Source of the DNA: Terrabacter aerolatus
GTDB taxonomy: Bacteria; Actinomycetota; Actinomycetes; Actinomycetales; Dermatophilaceae
NCBI RefSeq assembly: GCF_007991735.1
Contig: NZ_BJYX01000026.1
Span: forward strand, 1 to 47,125
Length of the DNA stretch: 47,125 nucleotides
Direction of reading: 5' to 3'
Shown: positions 17,774-25,356 of the stretch, piece by piece
Numbering within the stretch: the stretch's first letter is position 1
Layout of the letters: every line of letters begins with the position of its first letter
Notes under the pieces: model-generated
Database searches by the model: none
What the model was told of the DNA's origin: nothing
The model's input: only the letters and a program-made list of their open reading frames with translations
Translations under genes and position numbers: made by a program

Positions 17774-18715
17774 TCAGCCGACGGCGGCGAGCACCCGGTC
17801 GATACGCGGCAGCGTCACGGGGTCGTCGGGGATCTCGAGGAACCACCGGGCGAGTCGCTCGCGCTCCGACTCACTGCTGGCCCCGACCCAGCGCGAGCAC
17901 GCGAGCTGGCCGATGTGGGCCTGCTCGGCCACGAGCATCGTGAAGTGCCCGCGACGGGTGACGCGTCCCGGACCACCGGCGTCGCGGTATGCCGTGTGGA
18001 TCCGCCGCGCCCGCGCCGAGTCGTCGTCGCCGAACTCGAAGAGCACCATGGCCAGCTCCTGGCTCGGGTCGGCCGGTCCGAGGTTCTCGAAGTCGACGAC
18101 GCACACCCGTCCGTCCGCCGTGGCGAGGACGTTGTCGGCCCACAGGTCGCGGTGGCAGACGATGGTCGACTCGTGCGGCTCGATGACCGACTCGACGGCG
18201 ACGAGCTCGTCGACGAGCGCGCCGAGCTGACCGGCGAAGGGGGCCTGCTCGTCGAGCACCCGCTGGTGCAGGTCGCGCCACCGCTGCTCGCCGAAGCCCG
18301 TGGCGAACCAGTTGTCGACCGGCTCGTCGGTCGCCGGCGCAGCCCGGTGCAGGGCCGCGAGGGTGACCCCGACGGCAGCCGGGTCGAGCCGGCGGGTCCG
18401 GCCGCGCAGGTCGACCCACTCGAAGACCCGGACGGCGGTGTCCGCGACCGTGGTCGCGACGGCACCCGAGGTGGTCCGGACGACTCCCGGCGTGACGACG
18501 CCCTCGGTCCGGGCGGCCTCGACGAGGTCGGCGTCCCGCGACACGTCGTCGAGGTCCGGGGTGGCGAACCACTCCTTGACCGCGTGGCTGCCCTGCCCGG
18601 TGTCGAGCCGCCACACCTGACCGAGCTGGCCGCGCGCCACCGGACCGGTCAGGACGGCCGTCCCGCCCAGACCGTAGGCGTCGGCGACCTCCTGCGCGTC
18701 CCCCGGGGCCAGCAC
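17774..18715 (-). CDS. Aminoglycoside phosphotransferase/choline kinase-like protein
   Basis: A 313-residue protein-kinase-fold enzyme. The catalytic loop VCHRDLWADNVL (about 187-198) and the metal-binding VVDFENLG (about 207-214) match the APH family. The N-lobe lysine appears in SHAVKEWF near residue 47. The substrate is unknown: members phosphorylate antibiotics, homoserine, fructosamine, methylthioribose and others, so antibiotic resistance should not be assumed. GTG start; no strong ribosome-binding site. The membrane-protein gene lies 30 bases upstream on the same strand, so the two are probably co-transcribed. Convergent with the mannosidase gene; the 62-base gap contains short CGCCCGACCG repeats. 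Confidence 0.82.
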   Translation of the reverse strand: MLAPGDAQEVADAYGLGGTAVLTGPVARGQLGQVWRLDTGQGSHAVKEWFATPDLDDVSRDADLVEAARTEGVVTPGVVRTTSGAVATTVADTAVRVFEWVDLRGRTRRLDPAAVGVTLAALHRAAPATDEPVDNWFATGFGEQRWRDLHQRVLDEQAPFAGQLGALVDELVAVESVIEPHESTIVCHRDLWADNVLATADGRVCVVDFENLGPADPSQELAMVLFEFGDDDSARARRIHTAYRDAGGPGRVTRRGHFTMLVAEQAHIGQLACSRWVGASSESERERLARWFLEIPDDPVTLPRIDRVLAAVG

Positions 18716-18745
18716 CGGATGCCGTCCGGTCTCAGGAGTGCCGGT

Positions 18746-19348
18746 TCACGGCAGCAGGCGCCAGACGGCGACGCCCACCGTGACGACGGCGAGGACGAGG
18801 GAGGCCCACCCGAGCGGGGAGCGCCCGGCCCGGCCGCGGCCGAGGAGGAGCAGCAGGGCGGCGAGCACCGACAGCACCGCCGCGAGGACGGTCTCCTCGG
18901 CGCCGAGGTCGATGGTCCGGATGAGGATCGTGTCGGTGAGGCCGTGGCGGGTGAGGTAGCCGAGCACCCGGATGAGGAAGAAGGCCCACCAGCCGACGGT
19001 GATCCAGAAGAGCGCGACGCCGATCTGGCCGAGCAGCGGGTCGATCGGCTCCTCGTCGACCCACTCCCCGTGGAGACCTGCGCCGGGCTGCGCGGTGCCC
19101 GTGGACGTGGCGGGGCTCCCCGGCCAGACCGGCTGCCCGGCATACGGGTTCGGCGGCACGGGCAGCTCGCGGGTCGGGTCGAAGAGCGGGAGCGCCTGCG
19201 TCCGCGCGGCCGGAGCAGTGGCCAAGGCGGCCGTCTGGGGCGCCGCGGGGACTCCCTCGCCGCGCGGCGTGCTGGGGATGGGCACGGTGAACTGCTGCTC
19301 CGGTGCGGCCGACCCGCTGGACCCGCCCGCCGCGGGGGTGTCGCTCAT
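18746..19348 (-). CDS. Small membrane protein with a Pro/Ala-rich cytoplasmic N-terminus
   Basis: A 200-residue protein. The first 110 residues are disordered and rich in Pro, Ala and Thr. Three hydrophobic segments follow: LGQIGVALFWITVGWWAFFLIRVL, TVLAAVLSVLAALLLLLG and LGWASLVLAVVTVGVAVWRLL. I recognise no family. The ATG at 19348 follows TACGTT by six bases, matching the leaderless pattern, and a GAGGT is 11 bases upstream. The 5' region is shared divergently with the DGPF/ECF operon. Confidence 0.7.
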   Translation of the reverse strand: MSDTPAAGGSSGSAAPEQQFTVPIPSTPRGEGVPAAPQTAALATAPAARTQALPLFDPTRELPVPPNPYAGQPVWPGSPATSTGTAQPGAGLHGEWVDEEPIDPLLGQIGVALFWITVGWWAFFLIRVLGYLTRHGLTDTILIRTIDLGAEETVLAAVLSVLAALLLLLGRGRAGRSPLGWASLVLAVVTVGVAVWRLLP

Positions 19349-19423
19349 GGCGACAACGTACCTCGCGGCACGCGGCACGCGGCCCGAGGTTGATGCTGCC
19401 CCGGCGAGGATTTTCCGGAAGGG

Positions 19424-19450
19424 TGTCGTATCAGGGCGGGCCCGTTCGTG
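19424..19450 (+). promoter_or_regulatory. Candidate ECF42-type promoter before the DGPF-ECF operon
   Basis: TGTCGT (19424-19429), 17-base spacer, CGTG (19447-19450). From memory, ECF42 sigma factors use a TGTCGA-like -35 and a CGA/CGT-like -10. The same layout occurs before the third DGPF gene (35610-35636). The implied leader before the ATG at 19529 is about 70 bases. Confidence 0.5.
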
Positions 19451-19528
19451 GAACCAGTGTGAGGAGGCCGCACCGGCCGCCCGCGCGAGGGCCGGACCGG
19501 CCACGCCCAGGACCAGGAGGAGACGAGC

Positions 19529-19936
19529 ATGACCGAGTACCTGATCACCTTCAACGACGAGTGGGTGCAGGAGCACACCCAGGACGAGATCGGCGCCAAG
19601 GCCGCAGCGGCGCGGGTCGTCCTCGAGGAGATGCAGGCCCAGGACGTCCTGATCTTCACCAACGGCGGCCTCGACCGCGAGACCGCGATCTGCAGCGTCG
19701 TGGCGGTCGACGGCGAGCCGGTCTTCACCGACGGGCCCTACGTCGAGACCAAGGAGCACCTCGGCGGGTTCTGCGTCGTCGAGGTCGCGGACGACGAGGC
19801 GGCGCGCTACTGGGCGGCGCGCCTCGCGACCGCGCTCGACTGGCCGCAGGAGGTCCACCGGTTCCGGGGGCCGGGGCACGAGCGCCGCCGCCGCCGTTCC
19901 GCCGAGGCCACCGCGTCCGGCTCCGGTTCGGTGTGA
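19529..19936 (+). CDS. DGPF/YCII-family protein 1
   Basis: A 135-residue protein of the DGPF (YCII-related) family, a ferredoxin-like alpha/beta fold. The signature TDGPYVETKEHLGGFCVVEV lies at about residues 68-87. The C-terminus has a basic run (RRRRR) and a Ser/Gly tail. AGGAGGAG lies before the ATG. Biochemical function is unknown. Genes of this family characteristically accompany ECF42 sigma factors and are their main targets, and the sigma gene is two genes downstream here. Its stop overlaps the possible GTG start of the next gene (GTGA). Confidence 0.88.
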   Translation: MTEYLITFNDEWVQEHTQDEIGAKAAAARVVLEEMQAQDVLIFTNGGLDRETAICSVVAVDGEPVFTDGPYVETKEHLGGFCVVEVADDEAARYWAARLATALDWPQEVHRFRGPGHERRRRRSAEATASGSGSV

Positions 19937-20328
19937 CCGCGATGCCGCGCTACCTGCTCTCCGTCTTCGGGCCCGCCGACCCCACCGAGTTCGGCACCTA
20001 CCCCTCGCGCGAGGAGATGCTCGACGCGTTCGCCGCGACCGGGGCCTTCAACGACCGGCTGCGGGACGAGGGGCGCCTCGTCTTCGCCGACGGCCTCGAG
20101 CCGGCCTCGACGGCCACGACCGTCGACGGGCAGGCCGAGCGCCCGACCTTCACCGACGGCCCCTACCTCGAGACGAAGGAGCACCTCGGTGGCTTCTGGG
20201 TCATCGAGGCGGCCGACCTCGACGAGGCCCTGGCGCTCGCGGCCGAGGGCTCCAGGGCGTGCCGCGGCACGGTCGAGGTGCGGCCGTTCCGCACCGAGGA
20301 GTCCGTGCGCGCCCTGACGGAGGACTGA
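19933..20328 (+). CDS. DGPF/YCII-family protein 2
   Basis: A 131-residue paralogue of the preceding protein, with TDGPYLETKEHLGGFWVIEA at about residues 76-95. I start it at the coupled GTG 19933, which overlaps the upstream stop by four bases; the in-frame ATG at 19942 is an equally reasonable start, and neither has a clear Shine-Dalgarno. It ends seven bases before the sigma factor start, so DGPF1-DGPF2-sigma form one transcript. Confidence 0.85.
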   Translation: MTAMPRYLLSVFGPADPTEFGTYPSREEMLDAFAATGAFNDRLRDEGRLVFADGLEPASTATTVDGQAERPTFTDGPYLETKEHLGGFWVIEAADLDEALALAAEGSRACRGTVEVRPFRTEESVRALTED

Positions 20329-20335
20329 GCCGCAC

Positions 20336-21604
20336 GTGCACGCCGCCGGCGTCGAGGAGGCGATCACCAGGGTCCACCGTGAGGAGTGGGCCCGGGTGGT
20401 CGCCGCCCTCGCCCGGCGCTTCGCCGACCTCGACGTCGCCGAGGAGGCCGCCGCCGAGGCGTTCGCCGCGGCCGCCGAGCGCTGGCCGCGTGACGGCGTG
20501 CCGCCCAACCCCGGCGGGTGGATCACCACCACCGCCACCCGCAAGGCGATCGACCGGTTCCGTCGCGAGTCCCAGCGCGACGCCAGGCACCAGGCGGCCC
20601 TCATGATCCAGGACGACACCCCGGCCGAGGTCCTCGGTCCGGTCGAGGACGACCGGCTGCGCCTCGTCTTCACCTGCTGCCACCCGGCCCTGTCGATGGA
20701 GGCTCGCGTCGCCCTGACGCTGCGCCTCCTCGGTGGGCTCACGGTCGGCGAGATCGCCCGCGCCTTCTTCGTCCAGGAGTCGACGATGGCGCAGCGGATC
20801 ACCCGGGCGAAGGCCAAGATCGCCGCGGCGCACATCCCCTACCGCGTCCCGTCCGCGGCCGACCTGCGTGAGCGGGTGACCGGCGTGCTTGCCGTCGTCT
20901 ACCTCGTCTTCAACGAGGGCTACCTCGCCGGGGAGGGTGACGACGCCGTGCGGGTCGACCTGACCGACGAGGCGATCCGTCTCGGCCGCCTGCTCCGGAG
21001 TCTGCTCCCGGACGACGGGGAGGTCACCGGCCTGCTCGCCCTGATGCTCCTGACCGACGCCCGCCGCGCTGCCCGCGTCTCGCGCACGGGCGAGCTCGTC
21101 ACCCTCGAGGAGCAGGACCGGAGCGCCTGGGACCGTGCCCTCGTCGCCGAGGGCCGCGCGCTCGTCGACGAGCGGCTGCGGGTCGTCGCGGCCGGCGGCG
21201 AGCGCCCGGGCCGCTACCAGCTGCTGGCCGCCGTCAACGTCGTGCACACCGATGCCCCGTCGGCCCGCGACACCGACTGGTCCCGGGTCGTCGCCCTCTA
21301 CGACGCGCTGCTGCGCCTCGACCCGTCACCCGTGGTGCGGCTCAACCGGGCCGTCGCGCTCGCCGAGCTCGACGGTCCCCTCGTCGGTCTGGCCGAGGTC
21401 GACCGCCTCGGCGACGTCCTCGGGGGCTACCACGCCCTGCACGTCGCCCGGGCCGACCTGCTGCGTCGGCTCGGTCGCAGCGCCGAGGCGCGGACGGCAT
21501 ACGACCGCGCCATCGAGCTGACCGGCAACCCGGCGGAGCGGGCCCACCTCGCCCGGCGGCGCGACCAGCTCGTCAGCGCAGGTCCTCCGACAGGGCCACG
21601 ATGA
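20336..21604 (+). CDS. ECF42-type RNA polymerase sigma factor with C-terminal TPR-like extension
   Basis: A 422-residue sigma factor, twice the usual ECF length. Sigma region 2 covers about residues 14-80 (RFADLDVAEEAAAEAFAAAAERWP) and region 4 about 115-165 (LTVGEIARAFFVQESTMAQRITRAK). The block LVFTCCHPAL near 106 and the long helical C-terminus ending RRLGRSAEARTAYDRAIEL are characteristic of the group paired with DGPF proteins. There is no anti-sigma gene next to it; in this group the C-terminal extension is thought to control activity. GTG start seven bases after DGPF2. The 3' end overlaps the convergent VOC gene by 32 bases. Confidence 0.88.
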   Translation: MHAAGVEEAITRVHREEWARVVAALARRFADLDVAEEAAAEAFAAAAERWPRDGVPPNPGGWITTTATRKAIDRFRRESQRDARHQAALMIQDDTPAEVLGPVEDDRLRLVFTCCHPALSMEARVALTLRLLGGLTVGEIARAFFVQESTMAQRITRAKAKIAAAHIPYRVPSAADLRERVTGVLAVVYLVFNEGYLAGEGDDAVRVDLTDEAIRLGRLLRSLLPDDGEVTGLLALMLLTDARRAARVSRTGELVTLEEQDRSAWDRALVAEGRALVDERLRVVAAGGERPGRYQLLAAVNVVHTDAPSARDTDWSRVVALYDALLRLDPSPVVRLNRAVALAELDGPLVGLAEVDRLGDVLGGYHALHVARADLLRRLGRSAEARTAYDRAIELTGNPAERAHLARRRDQLVSAGPPTGPR

Positions 21605-22013
21605 CGCCCTGGGGTGCGCGGACGTAGCAGAGCCGGTAGACGTCCTCGTAGCGCACGACCTCACCGACGAGCTCGCCCCCGTGGGCCCGCGCCGCCTCGA
21701 CGGCGGCGTCGACGTCGTCGACCTCGAACATGACGCTCCGCAGCCCGAACGTGTTGCTCGGCGCCGGCTGCGGCCCCTCGGCCACCGCCGCCGGGGAGTG
21801 GAACTTCGTCAGCTCGAGCCGGCCGTGGCCGTCGCGCGTGCGCATCATCGCGATCTCGACCCGGACGCCGTCGAGGTGGTTGATCCGGTCGACCCACGTG
21901 CCCTCGACGGGCGTCTCGCCCTCGAGCTCGAGGCCGAGCGCGGTGAAGAAGGCCTTGGCCGAGGCGAGATCGTCGACGACGACGCTGACGTGGTGCATGC
22001 TCCGGATGCTCAT
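21573..22013 (-). CDS. VOC (glyoxalase/bleomycin-resistance) superfamily protein
   Basis: A 146-residue two-repeat protein: MHHVSVVVDDLASAKAFFTALGLELEGE opens the first beta-alpha-beta-beta-beta unit and SVMFEVDDVDAAVEAARAHGGELVGE the second. His8, Glu73 and Glu142 are candidate metal ligands. The substrate is unknown. AAGGAG lies seven bases before the ATG. It lies 43 bases downstream of the XRE-cupin regulator gene on the same strand, so it is probably co-transcribed. The last 32 bases run under the end of the sigma gene. Confidence 0.85.
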   Translation of the reverse strand: MSIRSMHHVSVVVDDLASAKAFFTALGLELEGETPVEGTWVDRINHLDGVRVEIAMMRTRDGHGRLELTKFHSPAAVAEGPQPAPSNTFGLRSVMFEVDDVDAAVEAARAHGGELVGEVVRYEDVYRLCYVRAPQGVIVALSEDLR

Positions 22014-22056
22014 CGGGTGTCTCCTTCGGTCGGTGGCGACGAGGGGGCCGCGGCGG

Positions 22057-22650
22057 TCACGTCGTCGTCGGCCCAGCGTGCCCCTTCTCGGGGTCGAGGT
22101 GGGCGCGGCGGCCTTCCCGGTCGAAGACGACGATGATCTCGAGCGGACCGTCCAGCGCGGTGAGCGCGTGGGGCACCATCGTCGAGAACTGCGCCGACTG
22201 ACCCTCCTCGACGACGAGCACCCGTTCGCCGAGCTGGAGCCGGGCGGTGCCCGACAGCACGGTGAACCACTCGTGCCCGGGGTGCACCCCGGGTCGGGCT
22301 GCCGGGCGTCTGGCGGTGATGCGCATCTTCGCGACCACGAGTCCGTTCGGCTCGTCCTCGCGGGTGAGCAGCCAGGTCGTGTGGCCGTGGGCGGCGTTGC
22401 GCCGTGGGTGGATGACGACGTCCTCGTCGCTCGTCAGCTCGACGAGCTCGTCGATGCTCGTGCCGAGCGCGCGGGCGATGGGGCTCAGCTGGTCGATGGC
22501 GATCCGCCGGTGACCGGTCTCGATCCGGCTGAGGGTCGACGCGCTGAGACCGCAGCGCCCGGCGAGGGCGTCGAGGGACCAGCCGCGCGCCAGGCGCAGC
22601 CCGCGAATGCGGGCGCGGATCACGGTCTCGAGGTCGATGTCTTGCGTCAT
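22057..22650 (-). CDS. XRE-family regulator with C-terminal cupin domain
   Basis: A 197-residue regulator. The helix-turn-helix is at about residues 12-66 (RGLRLARGWSLDALAGRCGLSASTLSRIETG) and the cupin sensor at about 110-185 (PGVHPGHEWFTVLSGTARLQLGERVLVVEEGQSAQF). Regulators of this layout bind small effectors in the cupin and often control the adjacent divergent gene, here the His-tract methyltransferase 48 bases away. The VOC gene is downstream on the same strand. Start chosen at ATG 22650, seven bases after TACGAT; no Shine-Dalgarno. Confidence 0.87.
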   Translation of the reverse strand: MTQDIDLETVIRARIRGLRLARGWSLDALAGRCGLSASTLSRIETGHRRIAIDQLSPIARALGTSIDELVELTSDEDVVIHPRRNAAHGHTTWLLTREDEPNGLVVAKMRITARRPAARPGVHPGHEWFTVLSGTARLQLGERVLVVEEGQSAQFSTMVPHALTALDGPLEIIVVFDREGRRAHLDPEKGHAGPTTT

Positions 22651-22698
22651 CGGCAAGATCGTATGCCGTGTGCGCACGACCTTCGTAGCGTGGCCGTC
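22651..22698. promoter_or_regulatory. Compact divergent leaderless promoter pair
   Basis: Only 48 bases separate the regulator and methyltransferase starts. A minus-strand -10 (TACGAT, complement of 22658-22663) lies seven bases from the regulator ATG, and a plus-strand -10 (TAGCGT, 22686-22691) lies seven bases from the methyltransferase ATG. The palindrome GTGCGCAC and one copy of the dispersed 8-mer (22661) lie between them, in the shared -35 space, where the regulator could act on both genes. Confidence 0.55.
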
Positions 22699-23685
22699 AT
22701 GGCGCAGCTCCCTTCCCACGACCGGCAGCACTCCGAACCCGCGACGACCCACGGCCACGGGCATGGCCACGGCCACGGCCACGGCCACAGCCACGGGCAC
22801 GGGCACGGGCACGTTGGTGGACTCGACGTCCACGACGCGGGTGCCGGCGGTGACGACCTGCTCGACCTCGACGGCCAGGTGCTCGAGACGTCCTGGGGCG
22901 AGGCGCTCGACCGTGTCGTGGCCGTCTTGGGCGGCGTCGGGGTCAGCGGCGCGGTCAGCGGCGGGGTCAGCGGCGGTCCGATCCGGGTCGTCGACCTCGG
23001 GGCCGGCACCGGCACCGGCACGGTCGGCCTGGCGCGGAGGATCCCGGCGGCGCACGTCGTGGCCGTCGACGTCGTCGAACGCTCGCTGTCGCGCCTGGCC
23101 GCCAAGGCGCAGACCGCCGGAGTCGGGGACCGGGTGAGCACGCTGGTGGCCGACCTCGACGACGGCTGGCCCGATCTCGGCCCCGTCGACCTCACGTGGG
23201 CCTCGATGTCGCTGCACCACCTCGCCGACCCCGTGCGCTCGCTGTCCGAGCTGCGGCGCATCACCGCGCCGGGTGGGCTCGTCGCGGTCTCGGAGTTCGA
23301 CGAGCCGGTGCGTTTCCTGCCCGACGACCTCGGGGTCGGCCGACCCGGCTTCGAGGACCGGGCGATGGCCGCGCTCTCCGCGGTGCACGCCGACGCGGTG
23401 CCGCACCTCGGGGCAGCCTGGGCCGACGTGCTCGCCGCCGCCGGCTGGACCGTCGTCGACGGGCACGAGGTCGTCATCGACGAGCGTTCGCCCGAGCACC
23501 CGCTCGCGGGCCGCTACGCCCGGGCGCGGTTCGAACGGCTCGCCCAGGGTATCGACGGAGGCCTCGACCCCGAGGACGCACAGACCCTGGCCGCGCTGCT
23601 CGACGACGACGGTCCGCACGCGCTGCTGAGCCGCACCGACCTCCACCTGCGCGGCATACGCTCCCTCACCGTCGCGCGGGCCTGA
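22699..23685 (+). CDS. Class I SAM-dependent methyltransferase with N-terminal His tract
   Basis: A 328-residue protein. SAM-binding motif I is VVDLGAGTGTGTVGLARR near residue 95, followed by the acidic VVAVDVVERSLSRLA, then DLTWASMSLHHLADP and LRRITAPGGLVAVSEFD, as in UbiE/COQ5-like enzymes. Unusually, residues 18-38 form a run with 11 alternating histidines (His-Gly/Ser repeats), the pattern of Ni/Zn/Co-binding tails. Next comes a GAVSGGVSGG repeat. The substrate is unknown. The ATG follows TAGCGT by seven bases; an in-frame GTG three codons upstream is also possible. Convergent with the metal exporter gene, which has its own His tract. Confidence 0.85.
   Translation: MAQLPSHDRQHSEPATTHGHGHGHGHGHGHSHGHGHGHVGGLDVHDAGAGGDDLLDLDGQVLETSWGEALDRVVAVLGGVGVSGAVSGGVSGGPIRVVDLGAGTGTGTVGLARRIPAAHVVAVDVVERSLSRLAAKAQTAGVGDRVSTLVADLDDGWPDLGPVDLTWASMSLHHLADPVRSLSELRRITAPGGLVAVSEFDEPVRFLPDDLGVGRPGFEDRAMAALSAVHADAVPHLGAAWADVLAAAGWTVVDGHEVVIDERSPEHPLAGRYARARFERLAQGIDGGLDPEDAQTLAALLDDDGPHALLSRTDLHLRGIRSLTVARA
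22750..22812 (+). repeat. 6-bp repeat encoding the His-Gly tract
   Basis: About ten tandem copies of GGCCAC-like hexamers (with GGGCAC and AGCCAC variants) encode alternating His and Gly/Ser. Length changes in six-base steps would stay in frame. Confidence 0.85.
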
Positions 23686-23724
23686 CCGAAGGCGCCCGAC
23701 CGCCGGGGCGGTGGGACGGCCCGG

Positions 23725-24852
23725 CTAGGAGACGACCGGGGTGACGCGAGGCCGGACGCGCACCACGGCGCGGGTCAGGCGCGGGACCGCCACGGGCAGC
23801 CGCTCCTCGGCCGCGACGACGATGGCGTCCGCGGCGGCGAGGCTGAGGTCGGCGCCGACCTCGACGACGGCCTCGCCGTGGATCTCGTGGCCGACCCAGC
23901 GCAGCCGCACGTCGTCGACGGCGACGACCCCGGGCACCACCGCGAGCGCGGCCTCCGCGGCCTCGACGAGGTCGGGCTCGATGCCGTCCATGAGTCGGCG
24001 GAAGACGTCCCGGGTGGCAGTGCGCAGCACGAGCAGGATCGCGACGGTGATGAGCAGCCCCACGACGGGGTCCGCCCAGGTCCAGCCGAGCGCGACGCCG
24101 CCCGCGCCGACGAGGACGGCGAGCGAGGTGAGCCCGTCGGTGCGCGCGTGGTGACCGTCGGCGACGAGGGCCGCCGACCCGATGGCGCGGCCCTCGCGGA
24201 TGCGGAAGACCGCGACGGCCTCGTTGCCGAGGAACCCGACGAAACCCGCGACGGCCACCCAGGCGAGGTGGTGCACCGGTGTCGGGGCGAGGAGCCGGTC
24301 GACGGCCTGCCAGGCGGCGACCACCGCGGAGAGCGCGATCATGGCGAGCACGAAGAGCCCGGCGAGGTCCTCGGCGCGACTGTAGCCGTGCGTGTAGCGG
24401 CGGTTCGTGGCGCGACGTCCGATGACGAAGGCGATCCACAGCGGGATGGCCGTCAGCGCGTCGGAGAAGTTGTGGATCGTGTCGGCCAGCAGCGCCACCG
24501 AGCCCGAGGCCACGACGACGAGCAGCTGCAGCACGGCCGTCGCACCGAGCCCGACGAGGCTGATCCGCACGGCGCGGATGCCGCGGGCGCTCGACTCGAG
24601 GGCGGCGTCCAGCGAGTCGGCGACCTCGTGCGAGTGCGGCGTGACCGCGTGGCGCACCCGGGCCCACCGGCCGGAGCCGTGGTCGTGCGGATGGTCATGG
24701 TCGTGCGCGTGGTCGTGCGCGTGGTCGTGCGCGTGGTCGTGCGCGTGGTCGTGCGCGTGGTCGTCCGGTGGGTCGGCGAGACCGTGGTGGTGGGGGACGG
24801 CCCGCTGGGCGGTCGCGTCGGATGCCGAGACCGGGCCGTGGGGTGAGGACAT
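23725..24852 (-). CDS. Cation diffusion facilitator (CDF) metal exporter with His/Asp-rich N-terminus
   Basis: A 375-residue transporter that exports Zn2+, Co2+ or similar ions in exchange for protons. After a His/Asp-rich N-terminus (about residues 30-60, repeated HDHA) come six membrane segments. The transport-site motifs are ADTIHNFSDAL (His and Asp, TM2) and DGHHARTDGLTS (His and Asp, TM5). The C-terminal cytoplasmic metal-binding domain follows from about 290. The start at 24852 follows TAGTCT by six bases, a leaderless arrangement. It is divergent from an ArsR/SmtB-type sensor with a zinc site, which supports zinc as a main substrate. Confidence 0.92.
   Translation of the reverse strand: MSSPHGPVSASDATAQRAVPHHHGLADPPDDHAHDHAHDHAHDHAHDHAHDHDHPHDHGSGRWARVRHAVTPHSHEVADSLDAALESSARGIRAVRISLVGLGATAVLQLLVVVASGSVALLADTIHNFSDALTAIPLWIAFVIGRRATNRRYTHGYSRAEDLAGLFVLAMIALSAVVAAWQAVDRLLAPTPVHHLAWVAVAGFVGFLGNEAVAVFRIREGRAIGSAALVADGHHARTDGLTSLAVLVGAGGVALGWTWADPVVGLLITVAILLVLRTATRDVFRRLMDGIEPDLVEAAEAALAVVPGVVAVDDVRLRWVGHEIHGEAVVEVGADLSLAAADAIVVAAEERLPVAVPRLTRAVVRVRPRVTPVVS
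24697..24768 (-). repeat. 12-bp minisatellite in the CDF gene
   Basis: The 12-bp unit GTGGTCGTGCGC is repeated perfectly four times at 24709-24756, with imperfect flanking copies on both sides. On the coding strand it encodes repeated His-Asp-His-Ala. Unit gain or loss keeps the frame, so the number of metal-binding residues could vary among strains. Confidence 0.85.
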
Positions 24853-24906
24853 GGGTCGAGACTATCTGCACACCTGCGAAGGTACGAAGTCACGTAGGCT
24901 TGCGGC
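24853..24906. promoter_or_regulatory. Divergent CDF/ArsR promoter region
   Basis: Both genes have -10-like boxes six bases from the start codon: TAGTCT on the minus strand (complement of 24859-24864) and TAGGCT on the plus strand (24895-24900). A short dyad, ACCT-GCGA-AGGT, lies between them and is the best candidate operator for the ArsR-family sensor. Confidence 0.5.
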
Positions 24907-25299
24907 ATGCACGACGGACTCCCGGACCTGTCCATGCCCGACGACGAGCAGACGCACCTGGCCGCCGAGACCTTCCGCATGCTCGCCGACCCGACCCGGA
25001 TCAAGCTCCTCTGGGCCCTGCTGCAGGGCGAGTCGTCGGTGACCTGCCTCGCCGACCTCGCCGGCGTCAGTCCCACCTCGGTGAGCCAGCACCTGGCCAA
25101 GCTCCGCCTCGCCGGCCTCGTGCGCGGGCGCCGCGAGGGGACCTTCATCTACTACACCGCGGCCGACACCCACGTGCACGCCCTCCTGGCCGAGGCGCTC
25201 TTCCACGCCGACCACACCGACCGCGACCTCGGCACCGAGGCCGACCACGAGCACCGGTTGCCGGCCGTCCGGTCCGGCGACGTCAGCCCGAGCGCCTGA
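24907..25299 (+). CDS. ArsR/SmtB-family metal-sensing repressor, zinc-site type
   Basis: A 130-residue winged-helix repressor. The DNA-binding helix region is LADLAGVSPTSVSQHLAKLRLAGLVRGRREG (about residues 48-78). The C-terminal helix has Asp, His at +2, His at +13 and His at +16 (DTHVHALLAEALFHADH). That is the spacing of the alpha5 zinc site of SmtB/CzrA, with His in place of the final Glu. There is no alpha3 CxC arsenic site. It probably represses the divergent CDF exporter until zinc or a similar metal binds. Leaderless-type start. Confidence 0.9.
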   Translation: MHDGLPDLSMPDDEQTHLAAETFRMLADPTRIKLLWALLQGESSVTCLADLAGVSPTSVSQHLAKLRLAGLVRGRREGTFIYYTAADTHVHALLAEALFHADHTDRDLGTEADHEHRLPAVRSGDVSPSA

Positions 25300-25356
25300 A
25301 CCGGCGACGCCGACGACGGCATACGACGGGTGGGCCGGGCGCGGCTCGGCCGACCG

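Noticed and set aside
17774-18715. An antibiotic-resistance aminoglycoside kinase
   Set aside because: The fold is right, but the family is broad and there is no resistance context, so only the fold is claimed.
21573-21604. The 32-base convergent overlap of the sigma and VOC genes as an antisense regulator
   Set aside because: Short tail-to-tail overlaps are common in compact actinobacterial genomes, and no promoter supports an antisense RNA.
22940-22981. The GGTCAGCGGC repeat in the methyltransferase gene as a mobile or regulatory repeat
   Set aside because: It is a short in-frame coding repeat (GVSGAVSGG) and needs no other explanation.
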